Shown here: in pieces, positions 53,108-62,427 of the stretch
How the letters are laid out: every line of letters starts with the position of its first letter
Numbering within the stretch: the first letter of the stretch is position 1
Origin: Aeromonas caviae
GTDB lineage: Bacteria > Pseudomonadota > Gammaproteobacteria > Enterobacterales > Aeromonadaceae
Assembly: GCF_000819785.1 (NCBI RefSeq)
Contig: NZ_CDBK01000015.1
Location: forward strand, 1-64,000
Direction of reading: 5' to 3'
Length of the DNA stretch: 64,000 bases
The notes under the pieces: generated by a model
What the model was told of the DNA's origin: nothing
Database searches by the model: none
Seen by the model: only the letters and a program-made list of their open reading frames with translations
Made by a program: the position numbers and the translations under genes

Positions 53108-55117
53108 CTAGACCCGAAATTGCGACAGCAACTGCTGTTGCTGCTGGCTAGCCTGATGGAGGGAGGAGGCCAGTTGCAGGCACTCCTGGGCTTCCTGTTC
53201 GCCCGTCTGGGCCTGCAGGCTGATATCCGAAACCTTGCCCGTGGTGTGCCCCAGGGTGTGGGAGAGCTGGCTGGTCGCCTCTGCTACCTGTTGCACCATG
53301 TCGGCGAGCTGATCGATGGCCTCTTCTACCTTGAACAGGATCTGTTTGGTGTTATCGGAGTCCGCCATACCCGATTCCACGGTTTTCAGGTTGCGTTGCA
53401 TCATCAGATAGGCCTGCTCTGTCTGCTGCTGGATGCTGTTGATCACGTCCGTTATCTCGGCGCTGGAGGTGGCGGTACGATTGGCCAGGGTGCGCACCTC
53501 GTCGGCCACCACGGCAAAACCGCGCCCCATCTCGCCCGCCCGGGCGGCTTCGATGGCGGCATTGAGTGCCAGCAGGTTGGTCTGCTCCGAGATATTGCTG
53601 ATGGTGGAGATGATCTGGCCAATCTGCCCTGCCTGCTCCTTGAGGGCATTGATGGCGGTGGCACATTCACCCACCTCCATGACCACCCGCTGCATGCCGG
53701 CGGTGGCGGAGGAGACATACTGGCTGCTTTGCGTGGTGAGCTGGCGTACCTCGTTGGCGTTGTGTGCCGCCAGGTTGCAGTTGTCCGAGATGGTGGTGGC
53801 CACCTGCACCATCTGCTCGCTGTCGTGGTGCAGCGCCTGGGCATGTGCAGCGGTCTGGCGGCTGCTCTGGCTGATGGCCTGGACCCGGTTGACCGAGGTG
53901 TGCACGTGCTGGTTGATGTGCTGGTTGTTGTCCATGGTGGCGCTGATCATCTTCTGCAGCTTCTCGATGAAGCGATCCACGCTGCCGGCCAGGGAGCCAA
54001 TCTCGTCGTCGCGTGAGAGATTGATGCGGGCATTGAGATCTCCTTCCCCGGCGGCGATGTCCTGCATGCGCTTGTCGACCTGGAGTAGCGGGCGAACAAT
54101 GGTGCGAACCAGCCAGAAGCCGCAGCAGGTGACGATCAGCAGGCTGAGCAGCAAGCCCCCCAGGATGAGTCCCTTGGTGTAGTCGATGATGGCGTTGAGC
54201 TGGTGAACCTGATCCTCGACGGTGGCGTCCCCCTGGGCTTCGACCTCGACCAGAGCCAGCCTGAGCTGGTCGGCACTGTGTTCGTAACGGGTCAGCTGGT
54301 TCTGATAAGCGCTCAGGGCTGTGGTCCATTCACGGATCAGGCGGGCATTGTCGGCTTGCAGGGCACGATACTGGGTGGAGAGCATTTGGCCTGCAAACTC
54401 CCCGTCACCGGGCACATCGAACTGGCCGGTTGCCAGCATGCCGTCAACCGCGTCCTGATAGAAGCGGGTGGCTTGTGCCAGCTCGGCCTGGATGGCAGGA
54501 GTGGGGCCTTCGCTCTGCATCTTCTCCAGCGCATAGAGCTGGCGCAGGAATCCGATGTTGGCCTCCATGCCGCCATCGGCCGCCTGCCAGCGGGTCGCGA
54601 GGCCGCCGTTCCAGCTGATGGCCTGATCCGGTGAGCGGGTGAGGCTCTCGACGGCCTCGTCACCGATCACCTCCAGCCTGGTCGAGAGGCGTGACATGCG
54701 TTCAGAACTGGCACGCAGCGCCTCATCGGCGCTCGTGAAGGTGCGATAGAGGGTCAGCAGCTGTGCCTGCTCTTGCTGATAGGTCTGCTCATGCTGCTTC
54801 AGCGTGGTGATGGCTGCCGCATCGATGAGCCCGCCTTGCTCCACCCGGCGCAAAGCGTCGCTGGCCGCCTCTTTTGCCCGTTGCAGCTCCGGTGCGTCGA
54901 GGGGGATCCCCGAGAGCACTTTCTGGATATAGAGCGACTGGTTGCCGAGTTCGATGGAGCCCTCCATGGCACCATCTGCCGTCTGCCATGCGGCACCCAG
55001 GACGTAGGAGAGCAGATCAGCCAGCCGCTGGCTGCCATACCAGCCGATCGCCCCCATGCCCAGGGTGCAGCCGAGCAGAATGGTGAGTCCGAGGTTGGAT
55101 ATGGTGACGATTTTCAT
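53108..55117 (-). CDS. Chemoreceptor with a large helical periplasmic sensor
   Basis: A 669-residue methyl-accepting chemotaxis protein. The first membrane span is about 9-27 and the second about 318-340, leaving a periplasmic domain of 290 residues that is all-helical and resembles the bimodular helical (HBM) sensors. It contains two copies of a WQxADGxME motif (WQTADGAME at 44-52 and WQAADGGME at 177-185), suggesting internal duplication. HAMP ([21 protein letters not shown]) and the signalling tip [19 protein letters not shown] follow. Known HBM receptors bind organic acids; this ligand is unknown. It ends LSQFRV, so there is no CheR tail. Confidence 0.9.
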   Translation of the reverse strand: MKIVTISNLGLTILLGCTLGMGAIGWYGSQRLADLLSYVLGAAWQTADGAMEGSIELGNQSLYIQKVLSGIPLDAPELQRAKEAASDALRRVEQGGLIDAAAITTLKQHEQTYQQEQAQLLTLYRTFTSADEALRASSERMSRLSTRLEVIGDEAVESLTRSPDQAISWNGGLATRWQAADGGMEANIGFLRQLYALEKMQSEGPTPAIQAELAQATRFYQDAVDGMLATGQFDVPGDGEFAGQMLSTQYRALQADNARLIREWTTALSAYQNQLTRYEHSADQLRLALVEVEAQGDATVEDQVHQLNAIIDYTKGLILGGLLLSLLIVTCCGFWLVRTIVRPLLQVDKRMQDIAAGEGDLNARINLSRDDEIGSLAGSVDRFIEKLQKMISATMDNNQHINQHVHTSVNRVQAISQSSRQTAAHAQALHHDSEQMVQVATTISDNCNLAAHNANEVRQLTTQSSQYVSSATAGMQRVVMEVGECATAINALKEQAGQIGQIISTISNISEQTNLLALNAAIEAARAGEMGRGFAVVADEVRTLANRTATSSAEITDVINSIQQQTEQAYLMMQRNLKTVESGMADSDNTKQILFKVEEAIDQLADMVQQVAEATSQLSHTLGHTTGKVSDISLQAQTGEQEAQECLQLASSLHQASQQQQQLLSQFRV

Positions 55118-55278
55118 GATTCAAGCCTTCCCTGGTGCCGAACAAGACCATTTCAGTGTTCAATCAATGACGAAGATGTGCCATCCCCGATGGAAAATAA
55201 AGTGATAGACAGTGTTCTGAACGAGGGAAATGGCCGGGTATGAAGAGCGGGTCATCCCATGATCTGCATGGACCTATG

Positions 55279-55294
55279 CTGGATACTTATCCAG
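55279..55294 (+). promoter_or_regulatory. LexA box of ruvAB
   Basis: CTG-GATACTTATC-CAG fits the CTG-N10-CAG core of gammaproteobacterial SOS boxes, with an AT-leaning centre. A possible promoter overlaps it (TTATCC and TATGCT). It lies 56 bases before the ruvA ATG, where SOS control is expected. Confidence 0.85.
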
Positions 55295-55349
55295 TTATTC
55301 TTTATGCTATGACCCAATTTGCGAGAGTCTGCGTGGCGAGGAAAAGAAC

Positions 55350-55964
55350 ATGATCGGTCGCTTGAGAGGCGTCATCATCGAGAAGCAACCCCCCGAGGTG
55401 TTGCTGGAAGTCGGAGGGGTGGGATATGAGGTTCATATGCCCATGAGCTGCTTCTATGATCTGCCCGAACTCGGGAAGGAGGCCGTCATTCACACCCACT
55501 TTGTGGTGCGTGAAGATGCCCAGCTACTCTACGGCTTCAACCACAAGCAGGAACGGGCGCTGTTTCGCGAGCTGATCAAGACCAACGGGGTCGGCCCCAA
55601 GCTTGCCCTGGCCATTCTCTCCGGCATGACGGCCACCCAGTTTGTGATGAGCGTCGAGCGCGAGGAGATAAGCTCCCTGGTCAAGTTGCCCGGCGTGGGC
55701 AAGAAGACCGCCGAGCGCCTGGTGGTGGAGATGAAAGACCGCCTCAAGGGCTGGGTCAGCCACGATCTCTTCTCCCCGGCCGAAATCACCCTGCCCGCGA
55801 AAGAGAGCCCGCTGCGTGCCCCGGATGCGAGCGAGGAGGCGGCCAGTGCACTGGTGGCCCTCGGCTACAAGCCGCAGCAGGCCAGCCAGATCGTCAGCAA
55901 GGTGGCTGCCGACGGCATGTCGGTAGAGGAGATCATTCGTGAATCCCTGCGCAGCCTGGTGTGA
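55350..55964 (+). CDS. ruvA: Holliday junction helicase subunit RuvA
   Basis: A 204-residue tetrameric DNA-binding protein that holds Holliday junctions and loads RuvB; E. coli RuvA is 203. [20 protein letters not shown] is the OB fold start, two helix-hairpin-helix segments follow ([32 protein letters not shown]), and the C-terminal domain III ([19 protein letters not shown]) contacts RuvB. The ruvB gene begins eight bases after its stop. No ruvC lies upstream in this window; a chemoreceptor is there instead. Confidence 0.97.
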   Translation: MIGRLRGVIIEKQPPEVLLEVGGVGYEVHMPMSCFYDLPELGKEAVIHTHFVVREDAQLLYGFNHKQERALFRELIKTNGVGPKLALAILSGMTATQFVMSVEREEISSLVKLPGVGKKTAERLVVEMKDRLKGWVSHDLFSPAEITLPAKESPLRAPDASEEAASALVALGYKPQQASQIVSKVAADGMSVEEIIRESLRSLV

Positions 55965-55972
55965 GGTAGACA

Positions 55973-56983
55973 ATGATTGAAGCGGATCGCCTCATCTCGG
56001 CCGGTGCCGCCCGTGAGGACGAGATCATCGATCGGGCCATCCGGCCCAGAAAGCTGGCCGATTACACCGGACAGGATCACGTCTGCGATCAGATGGAGAT
56101 CTTCATCGAGGCCGCCCGCCAGCGCGGGGAGGCCCTCGATCATCTGCTGATCTTCGGGCCTCCCGGCCTTGGCAAGACCACGCTGGCCAACATCGTCGCC
56201 AACGAGATGGGGGTCAACATCAAGACCACCTCGGGCCCCGTGCTGGAGAAGGCCGGCGATCTGGCGGCGCTCCTCACCAACCTGGAACCGAACGATGTGC
56301 TCTTCATCGACGAGATCCACCGTCTCAGCCCGGTGGTGGAGGAGGTGCTCTATCCGGCCATGGAGGATTATCAGCTCGACATCATGATAGGGGAGGGGCC
56401 AGCGGCCCGCTCCATCAAGCTCGATCTCCCTCCCTTCACCCTGATCGGTGCCACCACCCGGGCCGGCTCCCTCACCAGCCCCCTGCGGGATCGGTTTGGC
56501 ATCGTGCAGCGCCTCGAGTTTTACAACGTCAAGGACCTGACCGACATCGTCTCTCGCAGCGCCCGCTGCCTCGGGCTCGACATGACGGAAGACGGCGCTC
56601 TCGAGGTAGCCCGTCGCTCCCGGGGGACACCGCGGATTGCTAACCGTTTGTTAAGGCGGGTACGGGATTTTGCCCAGGTGAAGTCTGACGGGCGAATTGA
56701 CGGACCCATTGCGGCCCGAGCCATGGACATGCTGGACGTGGACAACGAAGGTTTCGACTTCATGGATCGCAAGCTATTGTTGGCCGTCATCGACAAGTTT
56801 ATGGGGGGGCCCGTCGGGCTCGACAACCTGGCCGCCGCCATCGGTGAGGAGAAGGACACCATAGAAGACGTGCTGGAACCTTATCTGATCCAGCAAGGCT
56901 ATCTGCAACGTACACCCAGAGGGCGGATCGCAACTCAGAGAGCCTACGCACACTTTGGCCTGGAACGACCGGCAGATCAGTAG
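55973..56983 (+). CDS. ruvB: Holliday junction branch migration ATPase RuvB
   Basis: A 336-residue AAA+ motor. [20 protein letters not shown], Walker [12 protein letters not shown], Walker [10 protein letters not shown], sensor 1 [18 protein letters not shown] and the C-terminal winged helix ([20 protein letters not shown] given in one piece is its core) are all present. It drives branch migration with RuvA. Starts with AGGTAGACA ahead of the ATG. A terminator follows within 20 bases. Confidence 0.97.
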   Translation: MIEADRLISAGAAREDEIIDRAIRPRKLADYTGQDHVCDQMEIFIEAARQRGEALDHLLIFGPPGLGKTTLANIVANEMGVNIKTTSGPVLEKAGDLAALLTNLEPNDVLFIDEIHRLSPVVEEVLYPAMEDYQLDIMIGEGPAARSIKLDLPPFTLIGATTRAGSLTSPLRDRFGIVQRLEFYNVKDLTDIVSRSARCLGLDMTEDGALEVARRSRGTPRIANRLLRRVRDFAQVKSDGRIDGPIAARAMDMLDVDNEGFDFMDRKLLLAVIDKFMGGPVGLDNLAAAIGEEKDTIEDVLEPYLIQQGYLQRTPRGRIATQRAYAHFGLERPADQ

Positions 56984-57000
56984 ACGTTGCGATATGAACC

Positions 57001-57027
57001 AAAAAGCCGCCCTTGAGGTGGCTTTTT
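57001..57027 (+). terminator. Terminator of ruvAB
   Basis: AAAAAGCCGCC and GGTGGCTTTTT form a stem with a short loop (one G-U pair) and a T-run. Confidence 0.88.
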
Positions 57028-57038
57028 GTTTTGCGGGC

Positions 57039-57068
57039 AAAAAAAAGCCCACGGCACAGGCGGTGGGC
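57039..57068 (-). terminator. Minus-strand terminator ending a small transcript
   Basis: On the minus strand GCCCAC (57063-57068) pairs with GTGGGC (57047-57052), with inner CG/CC pairs, and is followed by eight T (57039-57046). It is a clear terminator for leftward transcription, yet no annotated-size gene lies upstream of it on that strand. It implies a small transcription unit from about 57400 to 57040. Confidence 0.75.
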
Positions 57069-57152
57069 AAAGACAATTCAGGATGGATGTTCACAGACAG
57101 TGAGCGCGTCTGCAGACCGGTCGGGAAAAAACAGAGGAGCCGTCGCGAGGCT

Positions 57153-57233
57153 TCAGAGTCGGTTCATTTGATAGAGTTGAACGAAAGAAAGCTTGTAGTA
57201 ACGGATGGTCTTGGCAACAAACTTTTTCATCAT
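57153..57233 (-). CDS. Candidate small protein, 26 residues
   Basis: ATG at 57233 (and a second at 57230) opens a 26-codon frame ending in TGA. The peptide begins MMKKFVAKT and ends in LYQMNRL. It is basic (K/R at six places), rich in aromatic residues, and helical with one hydrophobic face, like a membrane-surface peptide. TTGGGATTA just ahead offers a weak Shine-Dalgarno. It sits inside the minus-strand unit bounded by the terminator at 57039-57068. I recognise no family. The region could instead be a small RNA and this frame chance. Confidence 0.35.
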   Translation of the reverse strand: MMKKFVAKTIRYYKLSFVQLYQMNRL

Positions 57234-57411
57234 TAATCCCAACAAACAGGTTCGAAATGTTCATCGAATACGTACCGGGAACCCGGAATGACCGGCCTGT
57301 ATTCAGAGGTATGCCCTCACTGCGAGGCGCATTGTAGGAGCTCTTTCCGGGTGGGACAAACAAGAAAATCTATGGGCTTTTGATTAGATAAACTAATGAT
57401 TTTGGTGAGGG

Positions 57412-57417
57412 TGTCAA
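57412..57417 (-). promoter_or_regulatory. Candidate -35 of the small minus-strand unit
   Basis: TTGACA on the minus strand is a perfect sigma-70 -35 element. The best -10 at 18 bases is GTTTAT, only a half match, so the promoter is plausible but unproven. It would start a transcript ending at the 57039 terminator, about 340 nt. Confidence 0.35.
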
Positions 57418-57563
57418 TCCGCATAAACATGTGTTTTTACTGGGTTTAAATTGATTTTTGGATGAGCCTGGCCATTTATTGAAATAATCGAGATGCGAGG
57501 GCTTTATTTCCGGGGTTGCGTATTTGTTTAACAGAATTGAAACTATTTCGGTATGTCATAAAA

Positions 57564-57577
57564 TTGATTTAAATCAA
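57564..57577. promoter_or_regulatory. FNR box 1 upstream of cydA
   Basis: TTGAT-TTAA-ATCAA is a perfect FNR/Anr consensus dyad, 345 bases before the cydA start codon. Confidence 0.8.
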
Positions 57578-57610
57578 TTATTTACGGGTTGGTGTTTTTT
57601 GTGATGAAGC

Positions 57611-57627
57611 TCCCATAATTAATGGGA
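57611..57627. repeat. Inverted repeat between the two FNR boxes
   Basis: TCCCAT and ATGGGA are perfect complements around AATTA. It may be an operator for another regulator of cydAB. Confidence 0.45.
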
Positions 57628-57677
57628 AAAGCCCTATAAGTTACCTTGAAAAAACATGTATTGAGGGTGGTTTTACA

Positions 57678-57691
57678 TTGATTTCAATCAA
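57678..57691. promoter_or_regulatory. FNR box 2 upstream of cydA
   Basis: TTGAT-TTCA-ATCAA is a second perfect FNR dyad, 114 bases (centre to centre, about 11 helical turns) from the first and 231 bases before the cydA ATG. Oxygen-responsive control of cytochrome bd is expected. Confidence 0.82.
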
Positions 57692-57922
57692 ATAAAGGTG
57701 ATATAAAACAGCGATCATTATAGGCGGGAATAGAACCCTGGTTATTGTTTATTAGATGTTAAACATTAGCTTTTTTTGTTCCTGTATATTGCCTTGTTGT
57801 TAATGTGGTGGCAGTCGAATCCGGTCAGACCGCGAGGGGTGACCGACCGTTCGGGGACTTCCAATGGAAGCTTTGTCCTTAAAACTTAAAATAGCCGTGC
57901 CAATAATCGGTGAGGAAACATC

Positions 57923-59479
57923 ATGATTGCTGAGCATGTGGTAGACCTATCGCGGTTCCAATTTGCTGCGACGGCCCTTTATCACTTCCTGTTTGTACCC
58001 TTGACGCTGGGGATGGCCTTCATCCTGGCGATCATGGAGTCTGTCTATGTGATGACCAACAACACAGTGTACCGGGACATGACCAAGTTCTGGGGCAAGT
58101 TGTTTGGTATCAACTTTGCCCTCGGGGTTACCACCGGGCTCACCATGGAGTTTCAGTTCGGTACCAACTGGGCTTACTACTCCCACTATGTTGGCGACAT
58201 CTTCGGGGCCCCGCTGGCCATCGAAGGTTTGATGGCCTTCTTCCTGGAGTCCACCTTCGTCGGTATGTTCTTCTTCGGTTGGGATCGTCTCAGCAAGCGC
58301 CAGCACCTGGCGGCTACCTGGCTGATGGCGCTCGGGACCAACCTCTCCGCACTCTGGATCCTGGTCGCCAACGGCTGGATGCAGAACCCGGTGGGTGCCG
58401 AGTTCAACTTCGAATCCATGCGCATGGAGATGGTGAGCTTCGCCGACCTGGTGTTCAACCCGGTTGCACAGGTCAAGTTCGTCCACACCGTGGCGGCAGG
58501 CTATACCACGGGCGCCATGTTCGTGCTCGGGATCTCCTCCTATTACCTGCTGAAGAATCGTGATGTGGCGTTCGCTCGTCGCTCCTTCGCCATCGCGGCC
58601 GCGTTCGGCATGGCCTCCATCCTCTCCGTGCTGGTGCTGGGTGACGAGTCCGGCTACGAGACCGGGGAAGTGCAGAAGGTGAAACTGGCGGCCATCGAGG
58701 CCGAGTGGAACACGGAGCCGGCTCCGGCATCCTTCACCCTGTTCGGGATCCCGAACCAGGAGGAGATGCGCACCGACTACGCCATCAAGATACCCTATGC
58801 TCTCGGCATCATCGCCACCCGTTCCCTGGACGGTCAGGTGACTGGTCTCAAGGATCTCAAGAGCGAGCATGAGCTGCGCGTGCGCAACGGCATGACCGCC
58901 TACGACCTGCTGACCAAGCTGCAATCCGGTGACAAGTCCGACGATACCCGCGCCCGCTTCGACGAAGTGAAGCAGGATCTGGGCTACGGTCTGCTGCTCA
59001 AGCGTTATACCCCCAACGTGACCGACGCCACCGACGAGCAGATCAAGGCCGCCGTGGATGACTCCATCCCGCAGGTACTGCCGCTGTTCTTCGCCTTCCG
59101 CATCATGGTCGCCTGCGGCATCCTGATGCTGGTGCTGATCGGTCTGGCCTTCTATGACAGCACCCGCCACAAGATCGGCGAGCGCAAGTGGCTGCTCAAG
59201 GCGCTGCTGTACGGCATCCCGCTGCCCTGGATCGCCATCGAGGCGGGCTGGTTTGTCGCTGAATACGGTCGTCAACCCTGGACCATCGCCGAGATGCTGC
59301 CGACTTATGTCTCTGCATCCAACATTCCTGCGTCCGAGATCTGGTTCTCTCTGATCGGGATCTTCCTGTTCTACACCGTACTGCTGATCATCGAGATGTA
59401 CCTGATGTTCAAGTATGCGCGCCTGGGCCCAAGCAGCCTGAAGACGGGCAAGTACCACTTCGAACAGAGCAAGGCATAA
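57923..59479 (+). CDS. cydA: Cytochrome bd ubiquinol oxidase subunit I
   Basis: The quinol-oxidising, three-haem subunit of the high-affinity terminal oxidase, 518 residues. It tracks E. coli CydA (522) including the N-terminal haem-ligand region [15 protein letters not shown] (His21), GWDRLSK, WMQNPVG, and the long quinol loop ([11 protein letters not shown]), so it is the long-loop bd-I type. GAGGAAAC precedes the ATG. It reduces oxygen to water with quinol electrons under low oxygen, and begins the cydABX-ybgE operon. Confidence 0.97.
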   Translation: MIAEHVVDLSRFQFAATALYHFLFVPLTLGMAFILAIMESVYVMTNNTVYRDMTKFWGKLFGINFALGVTTGLTMEFQFGTNWAYYSHYVGDIFGAPLAIEGLMAFFLESTFVGMFFFGWDRLSKRQHLAATWLMALGTNLSALWILVANGWMQNPVGAEFNFESMRMEMVSFADLVFNPVAQVKFVHTVAAGYTTGAMFVLGISSYYLLKNRDVAFARRSFAIAAAFGMASILSVLVLGDESGYETGEVQKVKLAAIEAEWNTEPAPASFTLFGIPNQEEMRTDYAIKIPYALGIIATRSLDGQVTGLKDLKSEHELRVRNGMTAYDLLTKLQSGDKSDDTRARFDEVKQDLGYGLLLKRYTPNVTDATDEQIKAAVDDSIPQVLPLFFAFRIMVACGILMLVLIGLAFYDSTRHKIGERKWLLKALLYGIPLPWIAIEAGWFVAEYGRQPWTIAEMLPTYVSASNIPASEIWFSLIGIFLFYTVLLIIEMYLMFKYARLGPSSLKTGKYHFEQSKA

Positions 59480-59491
59480 GGAGAGTGACCC

Positions 59492-60628
59492 ATGTTTGAT
59501 TACGAACTGTTGCGTCTGGTCTGGTGGGTGCTGGTCGGCGTGCTGCTGATCGGGTTTGCCATCACCGACGGTTTCGATATGGGGGTGGGCGCCCTGCTCC
59601 CCTTCGTCGGCAAGAAGGATGTGGAGCGTCGCGTGATGCTCAACACCATGGGGCCGCACTGGGAAGGCAACCAGGTCTGGCTGGTGACCGCCGGTGGTGC
59701 CCTGTTCGCTGCCTGGCCCATGGTCTATGCGGCGGCCTTCTCCGGCTTCTACATCGCCATGATCCTGACCCTGATGGCGCTGTTCTTCCGTCCGGTCGGC
59801 TTCAAGTACCGCTCCCTGCAGGAAGATGCCAAGTGGCGCTCCAACTGGGACTGGGCTCTGTTTGCCGGTAGCGCCATTCCCCCTGTCATCTTCGGGGTGG
59901 CGTTCGGCAACCTGCTGCAGGGTGTACCGTTCAGCTTCAACCAGTTCCTGATGATGACTTATCACGGCAACTTCTTCGGTCTGCTCAATCCGTTCGGTCT
60001 GCTGGCCGGTCTGGTGAGCCTCTTCATGATCATCACCCAGGGTGCAACCTGGCTGATGATGAAGACCGAAGGTGAAGTGCTGGCGCGCTCTCGCACCGCC
60101 GCCATGATCTTCTCCCTGCTGACCCTGGTGCTGTTCGCCCTGGCCGGTGTCTGGGTGAGCGGCATGGATGGTTATGTGATTGTGGGCTCCGTCGCCACCG
60201 ACGCCGTCACCAACCCCCTTCACAAGGAAGTGGTGGTGCAGGCCGGTGCCTGGATGCAGAACTACAACCTCTATCCCTGGATGATTGCCGCACCCGTGCT
60301 GGGTCTGGTGATGTGTCTGCTGACCGCCGTGGCGGCCAAGCTGGACAAGGGTTGGGTGGCGTTCCTGTTCTCCTCCCTGGCCATCGCCGGCATCATCCTG
60401 ACCGCGGGCTTCTCCATGTTCCCGTTCGTGATGCCCTCGAGCCTCGAGCCGTCCCAGAGCCTGACCATGTGGGATTCCACCGCCTCCTTCAACACCCTCA
60501 AGGTGATGACGGTAGTCGCAGTCGTCTTCGTGCCGACCGTGCTGGCTTACACCATCTGGACCTACATCAAGATGTTCGGCCGGGTGAGTAACAAGCACAT
60601 CGAAGACAACCAACAATCGCTCTACTAA
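59492..60628 (+). CDS. cydB: Cytochrome bd ubiquinol oxidase subunit II
   Basis: The second integral subunit of cytochrome bd, 378 residues. FDYELLRLVWWVLVGVLLIG opens it; FAITDGFDMGVGALLPFVG, GPHWEGNQVWLVTAGGALFA and AAFSGFYIAMILTLMALFFRP follow as in the family (the last in two pieces). Eight to nine membrane spans are predicted. It begins 12 bases after cydA with AAGGAGAG ahead. Confidence 0.97.
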   Translation: MFDYELLRLVWWVLVGVLLIGFAITDGFDMGVGALLPFVGKKDVERRVMLNTMGPHWEGNQVWLVTAGGALFAAWPMVYAAAFSGFYIAMILTLMALFFRPVGFKYRSLQEDAKWRSNWDWALFAGSAIPPVIFGVAFGNLLQGVPFSFNQFLMMTYHGNFFGLLNPFGLLAGLVSLFMIITQGATWLMMKTEGEVLARSRTAAMIFSLLTLVLFALAGVWVSGMDGYVIVGSVATDAVTNPLHKEVVVQAGAWMQNYNLYPWMIAAPVLGLVMCLLTAVAAKLDKGWVAFLFSSLAIAGIILTAGFSMFPFVMPSSLEPSQSLTMWDSTASFNTLKVMTVVAVVFVPTVLAYTIWTYIKMFGRVSNKHIEDNQQSLY

Positions 60629-60642
60629 GAAGGTGCCCTGAT

Positions 60643-60759
60643 ATGTGGTATTTCACCTGGATCCTGGGGCTGCTGCTGGCCTGTGCGTTTGGGATTATCA
60701 ATGCGCTCTGGCTGGAGCACACCGAGAACCTGGATCGTCAGATTGATGAAGACAAGTGA
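60643..60759 (+). CDS. cydX: Cytochrome bd small subunit CydX
   Basis: A 38-residue single-span membrane protein that stabilises the haems of cytochrome bd. MWYFTWILGLLLACAFGIIN begins it, with the family Trp-Tyr-Phe start, and the tail LWLEHTENLD carries the conserved Glu-His. AAGGTG lies just before the ATG. It overlaps ybgE by 14 bases. It is too short for most gene callers but is clearly real by position and sequence. Confidence 0.95.
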   Translation: MWYFTWILGLLLACAFGIINALWLEHTENLDRQIDEDK

Positions 60760-61057
60760 CAGGCTCGCCCGGCTGGCCGCTCCTCTGGAGCGCCAGCCAT
60801 GGCAAGGTCTGATGCTGCTGGCGGCGGCCCTGCTGGCTGTCGCCATCTTGCAGGCGCCCAACCTGGTCGCGGCCAACACCAGTGAGCACGGCCTCTGGCT
60901 TGCGCCCTGGCTGATGTGGGCGGTCTGTTGCGGTGTCATGCATGGACTGGGGTTTCACCCGCGCAGCCTGGTGGGTCGCGTGCTGTTCTTCCCCTGGCTC
61001 GCCCTGCCCAGCCTGCTCTGCGGGCTCTGGCTGACCAGCAGCTACTACCTGCCATAA
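60746..61057 (+). CDS. ybgE: cyd operon protein YbgE
   Basis: A 103-residue inner-membrane protein with three predicted spans, always found behind cydABX. LMWAVCCGVMHGLGFHPRS is the family signature (E. coli YbgE has WAVCAGVIHGVGFRP). Its job in oxidase assembly is unproven. The ATG at 60746 lies inside cydX, so it is likely coupled to it; an upstream frame open from 60683 is rejected. Confidence 0.88.
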   Translation: MKTSDRLARLAAPLERQPWQGLMLLAAALLAVAILQAPNLVAANTSEHGLWLAPWLMWAVCCGVMHGLGFHPRSLVGRVLFFPWLALPSLLCGLWLTSSYYLP

Positions 61058-61062
61058 ATGAT

Positions 61063-61101
61063 GAAGGAGGTCGGCATCAGCCCACCTCCTTCTTCTTTTT
61101 T
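61063..61101 (+). terminator. Terminator of the cyd operon
   Basis: GAAGGAGGT and ACCTCCTTC pair around a 12-base loop, followed by TTCTTTTTT. Confidence 0.85.
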
Positions 61102-61343
61102 GAGGGGCGTGCCGTCGCCTAGTCAGAGCGACAGAACCTCGCTCGTCACGCCGCTCGCAGCCACTGCTCTTGTCCGCCTTTCTTGCGATGCTGACAGCCC
61201 TGTGGTCTTCGGCCTGTCGGCGCCGCAGCACGCCATAAAAAACAGGAAGAGACGGGATTTCCCTGTCTCCCCCTGCTTCTTTCCTATTCAGCCCTGCGCT
61301 ATGATAGCCCCCCATCTGACTGTCGAATGGATCACAGATTTTT

Positions 61344-61751
61344 ATGGGGGAAGTCTCTGAGTTTCCGGTGCGTGTCTACTACGAAGACACGGATGCCGGA
61401 GGCATCGTCTACAACGCCAATTATCTCAAGTTTATGGAACGGGCCCGCACCGAATTCCTGCGCGCAGGCGGCATCGAACAGGATGTCCTGCTGCAGGCAG
61501 GGATCGCGTTTGTGGTGAGTCGCACCGAAATCGACTTCCGCGCGGCGGCCCGCTTCAATGAACTGCTGACCGTAATGACGCAAGTAACTGAAGTGAAACG
61601 CGCTTCCATGCGTTTTTCACAGCAGATCCTGGCGGCTGATGGACGGCTGATCACTCAGGCCATGGTACAGATCGCCTGTGTCAGTCATCCGCAAATGAAA
61701 CCTGTTGCAATACCTGAAAAAATCAAGGGAGTGCTGTTAAGTGCACGCTGA
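61344..61751 (+). CDS. ybgC: Acyl-CoA thioesterase YbgC (Tol-Pal operon)
   Basis: A 135-residue hot-dog fold thioesterase that leads the tol-pal operon. [20 protein letters not shown] contains the catalytic Asp18 and the family pattern. [20 protein letters not shown] continues the fold. It hydrolyses acyl-CoAs and is thought to couple to phospholipid metabolism. The start has only a weak ribosome site. Overlaps tolQ by 11 bases. Confidence 0.94.
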   Translation: MGEVSEFPVRVYYEDTDAGGIVYNANYLKFMERARTEFLRAGGIEQDVLLQAGIAFVVSRTEIDFRAAARFNELLTVMTQVTEVKRASMRFSQQILAADGRLITQAMVQIACVSHPQMKPVAIPEKIKGVLLSAR

Positions 61752-62427
61752 AATTTCGTTTATTGGCCTGTTCTGGCAAGCCAGTCTGTTGGTGAAACTG
61801 GTCATGATGACCCTGATGGGCATGTCGGTCGTCTCCTGGGCGCTGATCATCCAGCGCTCCAAGGCCATCAAGGCGGCCAACCTCGCCTCGGAGCAGTTTG
61901 AAGACAGATTCTGGTCCGGGGTCGACCTCAATCGTCTCTACCAGGAGTCCTCCTCCCGTCGTGACGACATCGAAGGCATGGAAGACATCTTCTACTCCGG
62001 CTTCAAGGAGTATGCCCGCCTGCTCAAGGCCGGTGCCCGCGGTCAGGATGCGGTGATGGACGGTACCTATCGCGCCATGCGCGTCTCCCTGTCCCGTGCA
62101 GTGGACGATCTCGAGTCCAACCTGCCGGTCTTGGCGACCATCGGTTCCATCAGCCCCTATATCGGTCTGTTCGGTACCGTCTGGGGGATCATGAACGCCT
62201 TTATCGCTCTGGGCCAGGTTCAGCAGGCGACCCTGCAGATGGTGGCACCGGGTATCGCGGAGGCGCTGATCGCCACCGCCATGGGTCTGTTTGCCGCCAT
62301 CCCGGCCGTTATCTTCTACAACCGCTTCACCAACAAGGTCGAACGGCTGGAAAACGCCTACGCCAACTTCATGGACGAGTTCACCACCATTCTGAACCGC
62401 CAAATCGCACAGCAGGGTGAGAAGTAA
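61741..62427 (+). CDS. tolQ: Tol-Pal motor subunit TolQ
   Basis: A 228-residue inner-membrane protein of the MotA/ExbB family with three spans that forms the proton channel with TolR. The start is GTG 61741, inside ybgC, with AAGGGAG upstream. [20 protein letters not shown] and [20 protein letters not shown] (each a family core of 20) are the channel-lining helices. It energises TolA and keeps the outer membrane attached during division. Confidence 0.97.
   Translation: MHAEISFIGLFWQASLLVKLVMMTLMGMSVVSWALIIQRSKAIKAANLASEQFEDRFWSGVDLNRLYQESSSRRDDIEGMEDIFYSGFKEYARLLKAGARGQDAVMDGTYRAMRVSLSRAVDDLESNLPVLATIGSISPYIGLFGTVWGIMNAFIALGQVQQATLQMVAPGIAEALIATAMGLFAAIPAVIFYNRFTNKVERLENAYANFMDEFTTILNRQIAQQGEK

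Larger units (their letters stand above)
57364..57922. other. AT-rich control region upstream of cydA
   Basis: About 560 bases without a long gene and clearly richer in A and T than the surroundings. It holds two perfect FNR boxes, a TCCCAT-N5-ATGGGA inverted repeat, a minus-strand TTGACA element and the cydA leader with its GAGGAAA ribosome site. Confidence 0.7.

Noticed and set aside
57091-57363. A 90-codon minus-strand frame covering the small-unit region
   Set aside because: It has no ribosome site and atypical composition; the shorter 26-codon frame in another phase fits the terminator better.
57947-60616. An 889-codon open frame antisense to cydAB
   Set aside because: It is His/Gln-rich shadow sequence of the membrane proteins on the plus strand; no start signal or domain.
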